Shown here: positions 24,357 through 31,747 of the stretch, in pieces
Position numbering within the stretch: the first letter of the stretch is position 1
Layout of the letters: each line of letters opens with the position of its first letter
Assembly (NCBI GenBank): GCA_046160625.1
Contig: JBJXGZ010000143.1
Location: 1 to 64,000, forward strand
Direction of reading: 5' to 3'
From: M3007 sp046160625
GTDB taxonomy: Bacteria > Bacteroidota > Bacteroidia > Chitinophagales > Saprospiraceae
Length of the DNA stretch: 64,000 bases
Translations under genes and position numbers: made by a program
The notes under the pieces: model-generated
The model's input: the letters and a program-made list of their open reading frames with translations, nothing else
Told to the model about the DNA's origin: nothing
Database searches by the model: none

Positions 24357-25445
24357 ATGCACATTAGAAAACTACTTTTCCTACTTGCTGCTTCGCTGAG
24401 CCTCTCCTCCCTGAACGCACAAGACATCCACTTCTCCCAATACAATATGTCACCCATGACCCTCAATCCTGCCAACATTGGGAATTTTGAGGGTACCGTA
24501 CGCATTGGGGGCATTTATCGCGGCCAATGGGCGAGTGTCATCGGCAAAGGTGCCTACAAAACGCCTTCCCTTTGGGCTGATGCTCCAATCATTCGGGGTT
24601 TTCGCAAACGCGATTGGGTTGGTATTGGGCTTGTGTTTTTTTCCGATAAAGCGGGCGCAGGCGGCCTCGTACACACTGCTGCCAAATTCGGCGCCTCCTA
24701 CCACCTCTCTTTGGATAAAAAAGGCAATGCCTACCTTACTATTGGAGGACAATATGGCCAGGCAAGCCGTAGGCTCGACCCGTCAAAACTGCAATTTGAA
24801 GAAGGTTTCTTAAATCCTACTCCGACCGGGGGCTACAATTCCGGTGCACAAGTTGACTTCTTAAACGCAAAAGAAGCGAAATCCAACTGGAGTGACATTG
24901 ACGGTGGCATCGTGCTTCGTGCTAAACTGAACAAACGTATGGACATGAGTATTGGTTACGCAATGTACCATATTGGCGAAGGCAAATATGGTCTCGTTAC
25001 CAGCGGCAGTGGCGGTGGTACTGGTACTAATACAGGTACTCCCAGCAGCAGCAGCGATGAAATTGCACGTCGGTCAGTCGTTACAGGTTTATTCAACATT
25101 AAATTAAACAATAAACTCTCGGTTGGACCTTCCTTTATCTATCAAACAATGAGCGGTGCGGATGAGATCAGCCTTCAAGCACTTGGTTCTTATGTTTTCA
25201 ATACAGAGAAAGATATTGACCTTCATTTTGGCTTAGGGTATCGCCTTTCTGGCGGCGATGCCATATACCCTATGCTCGGAGCGCGTTACAAAAACCTCCG
25301 GGTAGGCCTCGCTTACGATGTCAATATCAGCGACCTGAATCAAGTCAGCAATTATCGCGGTGGCTTTGAGGTGGCCGCCAACTACATCATCAAGATTTAC
25401 AAGCCAGCTGTGGTAAAAACCAAGGTGCTCTGCCCCAGGTTCTGA
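24357..25445 (+). CDS. PorP/SprF family type IX secretion outer-membrane protein
   Basis: 362 residues from the ATG at 24357, which opens directly with a signal peptide (MHIRKLLFLLAASLSLSSLN, then AQ). The mature start DIHFSQYNMSPMTLNPANIGNFEG is the PorP/SprF hallmark (QDxHFSQ...P...NPA..G). It continues as an outer-membrane barrel with many short strands (RIGGIYRGQWASV, LGSYVFNTEKDIDLHFGLGY, PMLGARYKNLRVGLAYDVN). In the type IX system PorP-like barrels attach or receive cargo, and paralogues often sit beside genes of type B cargo. Its partner here is the OmpA-like gene 56 bases downstream. Several such paralogues are usual, so it need not be the core PorP. Confidence 0.92.
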   Translation: MHIRKLLFLLAASLSLSSLNAQDIHFSQYNMSPMTLNPANIGNFEGTVRIGGIYRGQWASVIGKGAYKTPSLWADAPIIRGFRKRDWVGIGLVFFSDKAGAGGLVHTAAKFGASYHLSLDKKGNAYLTIGGQYGQASRRLDPSKLQFEEGFLNPTPTGGYNSGAQVDFLNAKEAKSNWSDIDGGIVLRAKLNKRMDMSIGYAMYHIGEGKYGLVTSGSGGGTGTNTGTPSSSSDEIARRSVVTGLFNIKLNNKLSVGPSFIYQTMSGADEISLQALGSYVFNTEKDIDLHFGLGYRLSGGDAIYPMLGARYKNLRVGLAYDVNISDLNQVSNYRGGFEVAANYIIKIYKPAVVKTKVLCPRF

Positions 25446-25473
25446 ACTAAGAATCCTCCATTTAAAAAAAACA

Positions 25474-25490
25474 TCCCGGTTAAACCGGGA
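25474..25490. repeat. Compact palindrome between the PorP and OmpA-like genes
   Basis: TCCCGGTTAAACCGGGA, a perfect hyphenated palindrome followed by AAAA, sits 11 bases upstream of the OmpA-like start. It could act as an attenuator or an RNA processing stop between the two genes. Confidence 0.6.
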
Positions 25491-25501
25491 AAAACGATAC
25501 G

Positions 25502-27550
25502 ATGAAAAAAATCCTCTTTTTCCTCACGCTTGCCGCATTCATAGCGATTAGCGCCACTGCGCAGCCAATCAATCGCGCTACGCCCGAAGCAAATCTAAAA
25601 TCTGCTCAAGAAGCCGAGGCCGATGGAAATCCATATGCAGCTTTGGACTTGTATGAAAAATACCTTTCTGAAAACAAATCAGATAAACAGATTACCGCGA
25701 AAGTAGCCAAACTCAACTTCGATCTTCGCGATTACGAAAAAGCGGAAAAAGGGTTCGCACGGCTCGTAAACCGCGACCGCAAACTGGAATTCACTGAACT
25801 TAAATACTGGCTCGCGCTCAGTATGAAATTCAATGGCAATTATGCCGAGGCGGTTGACATGTTCAACCAGTATATTGCCGATGGCTCTGATGAAGCACTC
25901 AAAACCGCTTCCAAGCGGGAAATTGCTGGTTGCGAAATCGCAAAAAAACTCAAACAACCTGAAAACCTGATCGTTGGCAACCTTGGCAAAACCGCCAATA
26001 ACCCTCAAACCGACGGCTCACCCTCTTACAGCGCAGGAGAACTTTATTTCACCTCCATTCGCGCAAAAGAAGTGATCGTTTTGAACGGTAAAGAAGGCGA
26101 CTGGCATTCTAAAGTGTATACCACCACCAGGTCTGGAACTGAATACGGAGAACCAGAGCCACTGGGTACACAAATCAATCGCGAGGGATGGCATCAAGGC
26201 AACGTTAGCATTTCTGCTGATGGCAAAACGATGTATTTCACTCGGGTAGAACTCACCGAAAAAGGCCAGGACATTGGTGCCAGCAAAATCTTCGTCTCTC
26301 AGAAAGGTTCTGATGGATGGGCTGGAGCAAATGAAGCCACGGGCGTCAACGGCGATTTTATTGCCAAACACCCCTGCGAGGGCGAACTTTTTGGCGAAAA
26401 GGTGCTCTTTTTTGTCGCCAACATGCCCGGTGGAAAAGGTGGATTTGATCTTTACTACGCAACCAAAAAATCAGAAAACAGCTTTGGCCTGCCTGTCAAC
26501 CTTGGCGATGTATTGAACACGCCCGGCGATGAAGCCTCTCCTTTTTATCAGGATGGTAAATTGTGGTTCAGCAGCAACGGTCGTCCTACCATGGGTGGTT
26601 ACGATGTCTTTGAAACCCAATGGAATGGCGCTGTTTGGAGCGATCCAAAAATGTTGCCAATGGGCATCAATACAAGCCTTGATGACCTCCATTATTCCCG
26701 CTCTTCTGATGGGTTCACTGGATTCCTTCAGAGCAATCGGCCTGGCCCGAACAATCTCAAAAGCAAGACCTGCTGCGATGATATCTACGCTTGGGAAATT
26801 GAGCGAATCAAAGTTGAATTACTTGCTAAAACGTTCCGTATAAAGTGGAAAGGTGAAAAAGAAAACCCAGCACTAAAGGGAGCGGTTGTAACGATGCTTG
26901 ATGTAACAGAAAAAAAAGCAAGCACCGTGGACGAGAAAACCAACCTCGCGTCCAATGAATTCCCGTTCACCCTACAGCCCGAAAGGTCCTATATGGTGAT
27001 CGCCAACGCCGATGGTTTTAAACCCGATACCGTGTCCTTTAATACTTTGGGTATCAAAAAAAGCACGAGCGTTGAGAAAAGGCTCACTTTGCGGCTTTTA
27101 AAGCGCGAGCCTGAGTATGACACGCTGCGCATTAATGAACCTATCCGCCTCGACAATATTCTTTACGATTACGACAAGGACAATATCCGTCCTGATGCTG
27201 AACCTGATTTGCAAAGCGTGGTGGATTTGATGAAAAAATACCCTGAAATGAAAATCGAGCTCTCGTCTCACACAGATTCAAGGGGCGTAGATACTTACAA
27301 CGAAGATCTCTCTCAGCGCCGTGCCAATAGTGCAGTGGCTTGGATTGTAGCAAAAGGTATTGCAGTTGACCGCATCGTAGCGAAAGGATATGGTGAAAAA
27401 CAACTCCAGAACAAATGTACGAACGGGGTTGAATGCACTGAAGAAGAGCACCAGCTCAACCGCCGCACCGAATTCAAAATCACTGCCGGACCAACCAGCA
27501 TTGTGATCGAAAGGGTAGAAAAGAGAGAGAAAAAAACTGGAAAGAATTAA
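25502..27550 (+). CDS. OmpA-family protein with TPR and WD40-like (PD40) repeats, PorE-like
   Basis: 682 residues. Signal peptide 1-20 (LTLAAFIAISATAQ). Residues about 28-160 are TPR-like (AQEAEADGNPYAALDLYEKYL, DYEKAEKGFARLV, YAEAVDMFNQYI). Residues 165-430 are PD40 propeller blades (TDGSPSYSAGELYFTS, ISADGKTMYFTR, EASPFYQDGKLWFSSNG). A carboxypeptidase-regulatory-like domain spans about 440-530. The OmpA domain is about 550-670 (YDYDKDNIRPDAEPDL, ELSSHTDSRGVDTYNEDLSQRRA, RIVAKGYGEKQL), which binds peptidoglycan. This architecture matches PorE and related T9SS periplasmic anchors and is normally paired with PorP/SprF as here. A strong terminator follows. Confidence 0.9.
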   Translation: MKKILFFLTLAAFIAISATAQPINRATPEANLKSAQEAEADGNPYAALDLYEKYLSENKSDKQITAKVAKLNFDLRDYEKAEKGFARLVNRDRKLEFTELKYWLALSMKFNGNYAEAVDMFNQYIADGSDEALKTASKREIAGCEIAKKLKQPENLIVGNLGKTANNPQTDGSPSYSAGELYFTSIRAKEVIVLNGKEGDWHSKVYTTTRSGTEYGEPEPLGTQINREGWHQGNVSISADGKTMYFTRVELTEKGQDIGASKIFVSQKGSDGWAGANEATGVNGDFIAKHPCEGELFGEKVLFFVANMPGGKGGFDLYYATKKSENSFGLPVNLGDVLNTPGDEASPFYQDGKLWFSSNGRPTMGGYDVFETQWNGAVWSDPKMLPMGINTSLDDLHYSRSSDGFTGFLQSNRPGPNNLKSKTCCDDIYAWEIERIKVELLAKTFRIKWKGEKENPALKGAVVTMLDVTEKKASTVDEKTNLASNEFPFTLQPERSYMVIANADGFKPDTVSFNTLGIKKSTSVEKRLTLRLLKREPEYDTLRINEPIRLDNILYDYDKDNIRPDAEPDLQSVVDLMKKYPEMKIELSSHTDSRGVDTYNEDLSQRRANSAVAWIVAKGIAVDRIVAKGYGEKQLQNKCTNGVECTEEEHQLNRRTEFKITAGPTSIVIERVEKREKKTGKN

Positions 27551-27576
27551 ACGTTGTACAAATCACAGCTAATAAG

Positions 27577-27634
27577 AGCGCGGGAGTGCAAGGCGTTGAT
27601 TTTCAAACGCTCAGCACGCCCGCGCTTTCTTTTT
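27577..27634 (+). terminator. Terminator of the PorP-OmpA operon
   Basis: Outer stem 27577-27589 with 27614-27626 (AGCGCGGGAGTGC, one mismatch) holds an inner GCGTT/AAACGC-type hairpin and is followed by an eight-T run after TTTC. Confidence 0.82.
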
Positions 27635-27657
27635 TTTTAAAGGATACCCTAATTGAG

Positions 27658-27665
27658 TACATTTG
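27658..27665 (+). promoter_or_regulatory. -7 promoter box of the NfuA-like gene
   Basis: TACATTTG, an exact TAnnTTTG match, 17 bases before the ATG at 27683. It lies between the operon terminator and the gene. Confidence 0.6.
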
Positions 27666-27682
27666 CATCAAATTTAGCAAAA

Positions 27683-27934
27683 ATGACAGCCATTTCCGAC
27701 AAGAAGAACCTTAATGAAAGAGTTGAAGCTGCCCTCGAAACCATACGCCCACACCTCCGGGTTGATGGCGGTGATGTAGAACTCGTAGAAGTTACAGACG
27801 ACATGCACGTTAAAATCCGATGGATGGGCATGTGCGAATCATGCTCCATGTCAGGTATGACTCTCCGGGCAGGTATTCAGGAAGCCGTACAGAGTAAAAT
27901 TCCTGAAATAGTAGGCGTAGAGGCGGTTAATTGA
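27683..27934 (+). CDS. NifU C-terminal domain protein (Nfu-type Fe-S carrier)
   Basis: 83 residues from the ATG at 27683; a TTG start 30 bases upstream is ruled out by the promoter box at 27658-27665. The whole protein is the Nfu domain: ERVEAALETIRPHLRVDGGDVELVEV, then MGMCESCSMSG with the CxxC pair that holds a labile [4Fe-4S] cluster across a dimer, and AGIQEAVQSKIPEIVGVEAV. It acts in the cytoplasm as a cluster carrier or scaffold for apo-enzymes. No other suf/isc genes are in the window. Transcription probably ends at the inverted repeat 12 bases downstream. Confidence 0.9.
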   Translation: MTAISDKKNLNERVEAALETIRPHLRVDGGDVELVEVTDDMHVKIRWMGMCESCSMSGMTLRAGIQEAVQSKIPEIVGVEAVN

Positions 27935-27945
27935 ATCGATATTGA

Positions 27946-28002
27946 GATATTGAGATATCAAGATATTGAGGAAATATCCCAATATCTTGATATCTCAATA
28001 TC
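27946..28002. repeat. Periodic inverted repeat, 8-nt ATATTGAG units
   Basis: A perfect 23-bp inverted repeat: 27946-27968 with 27980-28002, 11-base loop. From 27940 the left side is four 8-base units (GATATTGA, GATATTGA, GATATCAA, GATATTGA). The right arm overlaps the stop codon of the convergent HHH-domain gene. Architecture is shared with the repeats at 9115, 36032, 38744, 47191, 51304, 56079 and 61246. Confidence 0.88.
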
Positions 28003-30061
28003 ACCACTTAATCCGTGCCTGTACCTTCCAAACCCGTTCCTTACCTATTGTGCCTGAATCCGTTACTGCCAGGCTTGTGTTGGTTTCTTCCATGCGAGCG
28101 TCCAAGCGAAGCCAAGCGTTCACGCGCCAGTGAAGATTGAGATACCAGCGTGTACCACGTCCTGAAAATGCGGGAATAGAAACCGCTGAAAACAGGTCGT
28201 TCTCAAAGGTATAAACCCTTGAATCATAGTCCTCTGTATCAAAAACAGTAAATCTCAGCGCTGCTGAAACTGGGCTTCCGAGCGGTTTCAGCACCGCCTC
28301 CTGGTAGGCAACAAAACCCAGAGAGGATGCATTTTCGCCAATTTGGTAGCTTGTCCACTCTAAACGACTGCGGAGTTCTATCGGTTTGCTGACTTTGTAA
28401 ATCGAATGTAACCGAAGTCGGTCGCGTCGCGCATTGACGAGGCCAAACGGTTTTTCCAAATCATCGTTTCGTTGCTTTGTTTCTGATTGCCAGAGGGCGT
28501 ACACTGAAAAGTTGCGGCTCTTCGTCCACAAGACACGGGCCAGGTATTCTCGTCCATTTGAAGGCGCGTCCACCCCAAATCGAAGCCAGGGATGCCGCCA
28601 TACATCTGCATAAAGATTTATCTGCCAGCGCCTTATCCAACGTATATCTGCGCCGAAATAAAGCCCTTGCTCATTACTTGAACCCGAAACTTCTGCAAAA
28701 GGATTGCCATATATAGATTGGTAATCCTTACCTAAAGAGCGATGCACTGCCGTGAGTGTTACATGGCGGTCTGCAGAAAAAAGCAGCCCGCTTACGGCAG
28801 CCAAGCCACCATTGTCACTCCGAGCCGTTTCACCAAAAAGAAACAGATTGCGCCAACGATAATTGTAATCAATACTTGTTCCTGTCAAACGCTGACCTCT
28901 AAAACCAAACTGGCGGTAAGGCGCAGGAGATGGATTCCAGGGCTTATCGTAGGAGATATGTAATATATTGGCAGAAATCTGGCCCTTCTGCCCGCCCCAG
29001 GTGGCTGAAAGTCCGCCAACTTGTTCGTGGAGCTCTTTTTCATCCTCAATTTCCGTATCAATACGATGGTAACCAGAAGTGAGCAGGGAGGAAAATTCGA
29101 CCTCTGGCGAATCAAAATCAGAGGTATCCAATTGCACATTGGCATCCCTCCTGCGATTGGAATACATGGCCGTAACTTCCAGGTGCCTGCCAAATGCCAA
29201 AGTGGTTGCAGCGCCCCGAAAAAAGTAAGTCTCTCCAAAAGCACCATAGGCATTTACCTTTCTCCCACCCCGCGCCACCGACACCGTTTCGGCGGATTTT
29301 CCAGGTGCGAAACCCGTTTGCAACAATAGTCCCTGTCCGATTCTGGCTGAATAATCGCCTAAAGCAAGCGCTCGAACGGTTTTGTTCCAGTTCTGGACAT
29401 AAATATGCGCACTGTAAAAATCAAAACCGTGTTTGTTGCTGCCGCTGAAGACAGCCTCTCCAGGGTCACTTTCGGCAGTAAATCCAAAGCGGAGGCGGTT
29501 GTCAAAGGAATGTCGGTAGCGAAGGGCATAAGCGTTTGGACCGCCTTCTGCTTTTTTCGTATCGTAATTTGGCGGATCAGGATGTGCCCATCGCAGGAAC
29601 AATTCATTGTCGCCATGCAAAAACCCTTGGAGGATATTGGTATTCCGGGTGTCCAGACCCGTTTTGATGCGGGAAAATTGAAGTACCCGGCGTATGTCTG
29701 TTATTTCCCAATTCGGAACAGCTTGAAGTTCATACTCATTCAGAAAGGGTCCAAACTGGTCTCTGTATGCGATAAAACTTTCCACTTGAAGTTCGTTAAG
29801 CAATCGCAAAGAGTGCAATTCTTCCTGGCTAACTGAATTGAGGTTCAAGGGCTTGTCTCGAAAGAGTTCGAGGTTTTCCAAAAATTGTTGAGCGTCCGAT
29901 TCAGACGCCGATTCGTTGTCGCGGAAGAAGTTTTCGAGCAGTTCGTCGTCCGTTTGGGCCGTCAAGCAGAAAGAAATAAGAACAAAAGTGACGACCCCCA
30001 AGGAGCGATGTAAAAATATATTTTTCAAAAATTGTGTATAATTGGTAGTAGTGTGCGTCAT
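28001..30061 (-). CDS. Exported helix-hairpin-helix protein with beta-barrel-like C-terminus
   Basis: 686 residues. Signal peptide through about residue 36 (SLGVVTFVLISFCLTAQ). Residues about 55-130 are a ComEA-like helix-hairpin-helix module (PLNLNSVSQEELHSLRLLNE, FIAYRDQFGPFLNEYELQAV). The remaining 530 residues alternate aromatic and polar residues as in outer-membrane barrels (LFLRWAHPDPPNYDT, NAYALRYRHSFDNRLRFGFT, WQINLYADVWRHPWLRFGV) and end with a barrel-closing strand (ERVWKVQARIKW). This HHH-plus-barrel combination is common in Bacteroidota and of unknown function; DNA binding at the surface is only a guess from the HHH part. Confidence 0.78.
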   Translation of the reverse strand: MTHTTTNYTQFLKNIFLHRSLGVVTFVLISFCLTAQTDDELLENFFRDNESASESDAQQFLENLELFRDKPLNLNSVSQEELHSLRLLNELQVESFIAYRDQFGPFLNEYELQAVPNWEITDIRRVLQFSRIKTGLDTRNTNILQGFLHGDNELFLRWAHPDPPNYDTKKAEGGPNAYALRYRHSFDNRLRFGFTAESDPGEAVFSGSNKHGFDFYSAHIYVQNWNKTVRALALGDYSARIGQGLLLQTGFAPGKSAETVSVARGGRKVNAYGAFGETYFFRGAATTLAFGRHLEVTAMYSNRRRDANVQLDTSDFDSPEVEFSSLLTSGYHRIDTEIEDEKELHEQVGGLSATWGGQKGQISANILHISYDKPWNPSPAPYRQFGFRGQRLTGTSIDYNYRWRNLFLFGETARSDNGGLAAVSGLLFSADRHVTLTAVHRSLGKDYQSIYGNPFAEVSGSSNEQGLYFGADIRWIRRWQINLYADVWRHPWLRFGVDAPSNGREYLARVLWTKSRNFSVYALWQSETKQRNDDLEKPFGLVNARRDRLRLHSIYKVSKPIELRSRLEWTSYQIGENASSLGFVAYQEAVLKPLGSPVSAALRFTVFDTEDYDSRVYTFENDLFSAVSIPAFSGRGTRWYLNLHWRVNAWLRLDARMEETNTSLAVTDSGTIGKERVWKVQARIKW

Positions 30062-30202
30062 AGGTCGGGTTGTTTTGGAAACAATGTTAGGGCGAAAGAT
30101 TCGTTTGTGCCGCGTTTGGAACTGAACCTTTTTGAAAAATGGTCACTTCCAAGCTTTTTTAAAAAGTGTTCATTCTAAAAGTGCCGTAACGCTTACAACC
30201 AC

Positions 30203-30210
30203 TACCTTTG
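30203..30210 (+). promoter_or_regulatory. -7 promoter box of the small lipoprotein pair
   Basis: TACCTTTG, an exact match, 40 bases upstream of the ATG at 30251. Confidence 0.55.
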
Positions 30211-30250
30211 CTTATCAATTTTTTAACCATTCAAAATCGTTTTCTCAGAC

Positions 30251-30499
30251 ATGAAAAAATCAATTTTAGGGATTCTCGCAGGCGCAGCCTTGATATTCTC
30301 CATGGCTTCCTGCGGCGAAAAACTGCTCACGGATGAGCAGGTACAGGCTGAAATCACAAAAGGCTATGAGGCTGGCAAAGCTGCCGTTGAGCAGGAAATG
30401 ACCGCCAAATGCGAAGCTGACTTTGAAGCACGTGTGTCAGCCATTGTTGATCAGGCCAGAGCCGATTACGAAGCCGAAATGGCTGCCGACAAAAAGTAG
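30251..30499 (+). CDS. Small coiled-coil lipoprotein
   Basis: 82 residues. Lipoprotein signal with lipobox MASC (lipid Cys21), then a single long charged helix (EQVQAEITKGYEAGKAAVEQ, EARVSAIVDQARADYEAEMA) likely to form a coiled coil. It resembles the next gene's product in its alternating EAEM/ADFEAR pattern, and the two are 64 bases apart on one strand. Function is unknown; a spacer or structural role in the envelope, as for Lpp-like proteins, would fit the size and shape but is unproven. Confidence 0.72.
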   Translation: MKKSILGILAGAALIFSMASCGEKLLTDEQVQAEITKGYEAGKAAVEQEMTAKCEADFEARVSAIVDQARADYEAEMAADKK

Positions 30500-30563
30500 G
30501 CCGTTTGAAAACATTCCCAAATCCGTTCATTCTCAAAACATTCACCGAAATTTTTCCATTACA

Positions 30564-31025
30564 ATGAATAAGAACTTGCTCTTAGCTGGCGCAGTAGCTG
30601 TGGCTGGCTTTTTTACCCTCACGGCATTCGACGGCAAAACCCTCGCCCAACAAAAAGAGGAAATTGCAGCTGCTGTGACGGCACAACTCGAAATGCTCCG
30701 TACCGAGAAGACTGCTGAATGCGACACACGCGTACAAGAAGAAGCCAAAGTGCGCTTAGAGGCTTGGAAAGCCGAAATGGCTGCTGCACCAGCACCAACT
30801 AAAGGTGGTGTAAAAAAAGGCGGCTCGAAAGGCCCCAAAGTGGATCCGCTGCCTAATGGCACAAAGCCACCAACTGATCCGCAAAAAAGCCGCGGTGGTG
30901 CTGTAAAACAAGGTGACGTTGAAGATCAGAAAAAGCGGGGTGGCGCGATTAATACTACCGCTCCTACGGCTCCTGAAGAGCAAAAAAAGCGCGGGGGCGC
31001 TGTTAAACAAGGTGGCGGCAATTAA
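30564..31025 (+). CDS. Exported helical protein with KKRGGA repeats
   Basis: 153 residues from the ATG at 30564 (MNKNLLLAGAVAVAGFFTLT); the long upstream extension would overlap the lipoprotein gene out of frame and is rejected. After the signal or anchor comes a charged helix (LAQQKEEIAAAVTAQLEMLR, EEAKVRLEAWKAEMAAA) similar in style to the previous lipoprotein. The C-terminal 75 residues are basic and low-complexity, with three copies of (K)KRGGA(V/I) (SRGGAVKQGD, KKRGGAINTT, KKRGGAVKQGGGN) and one KGGVKKGGSKG. This tail could bind nucleic acid or acidic polymer. A strong terminator closes the pair. Confidence 0.7.
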   Translation: MNKNLLLAGAVAVAGFFTLTAFDGKTLAQQKEEIAAAVTAQLEMLRTEKTAECDTRVQEEAKVRLEAWKAEMAAAPAPTKGGVKKGGSKGPKVDPLPNGTKPPTDPQKSRGGAVKQGDVEDQKKRGGAINTTAPTAPEEQKKRGGAVKQGGGN

Positions 31026-31045
31026 TTTTGTTGCAATAAGGCTAT

Positions 31046-31086
31046 AAAAAAAGTGCCTGTCGATTGCTCGGCAGGCACTTTTTTTT
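31046..31086. terminator. Bidirectional terminator
   Basis: AAAAAAAGTGCCTG (31046-31059) pairs with CAGGCACTTTTTTT across an 11-12 base loop. T-runs on both strands let it serve the plus-strand pair and the minus-strand EGF lipoprotein gene ending at 31101. Confidence 0.9.
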
Positions 31087-31100
31087 GCTCACCTGATGAA

Positions 31101-31607
31101 TTACTTGTTGTAAGTAAAATTAGCATCATCATAAGATGCATCCGTATAAGTTACACGGTAGCTGCCTGAAAGGGTGTTGCCGTTTAGTTGGCCTTCACCT
31201 GCAAAAACACGACCAACCGGATCTGTATAGCCAATGTGGAGGTGATTACCCTCTTCAATGGTTGCTTTCAAAATAGAATTAAAGCCGCCAAAGTTTGCGA
31301 TTTGAATTTCAGATTCATTGATACGCGTAACAACTGCTGGAGAGTTGAGATTATAAGTGCCAACATTGCTAGGAACCGAAGTGCTAGCCGTTACAACGTC
31401 TTGCCCAAGGTAAGAACCCAGGAATTTAGCAGACCATTCGATTTCGCAGTTTTCGCCCTCGTAGCCAACACCGCACTCGCAAGTGCCGTCAAGGCAAGTG
31501 CCTGTGTTGCATTCTACATCTTTGCACTTGTCGCCGCAAGAAGTAGTGGTAACGGCGAGGAATGCGCCAAAAATAAATAGTGGGAGAATAAAGAGTTTTT
31601 TGCTCAT
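31101..31607 (-). CDS. Lipoprotein with an EGF-like domain
   Basis: 168 residues. Lipoprotein signal with lipobox TTSC (Cys24). It is followed at once by a compact EGF-like module: CKDVECNTGTCLDGTCECGV then GYEGENCE, six cysteines in the usual spacing. The last 110 residues are a beta-sandwich-like domain (FLGSYLGQDVV, INESEIQIANFGG, LNGNTLSGSYRVTYTDASY) found in Bacteroidota surface lipoproteins. It is probably displayed on the outer membrane. Function is unknown. A promoter box lies at 31658-31665. Confidence 0.82.
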   Translation of the reverse strand: MSKKLFILPLFIFGAFLAVTTTSCGDKCKDVECNTGTCLDGTCECGVGYEGENCEIEWSAKFLGSYLGQDVVTASTSVPSNVGTYNLNSPAVVTRINESEIQIANFGGFNSILKATIEEGNHLHIGYTDPVGRVFAGEGQLNGNTLSGSYRVTYTDASYDDANFTYNK

Positions 31608-31657
31608 GTTTTGGAAATGTTTGTGAAAGGTGATGAATGGATGTTAATTGTTCGCGG

Positions 31658-31665
31658 CAAAGGTA
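31658..31665 (-). promoter_or_regulatory. -7 promoter box of the EGF lipoprotein gene
   Basis: Minus-strand TACCTTTG, exact match, 50 bases upstream of the ATG at 31607. Confidence 0.5.
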
Positions 31666-31747
31666 AAAAAACGCCCGAATAGGAGGTAACAAACGAAACG
31701 TTATTCCTAAGGAAGGCAGCGTAAACAAAGCCTTGCCCGAATAGTTT

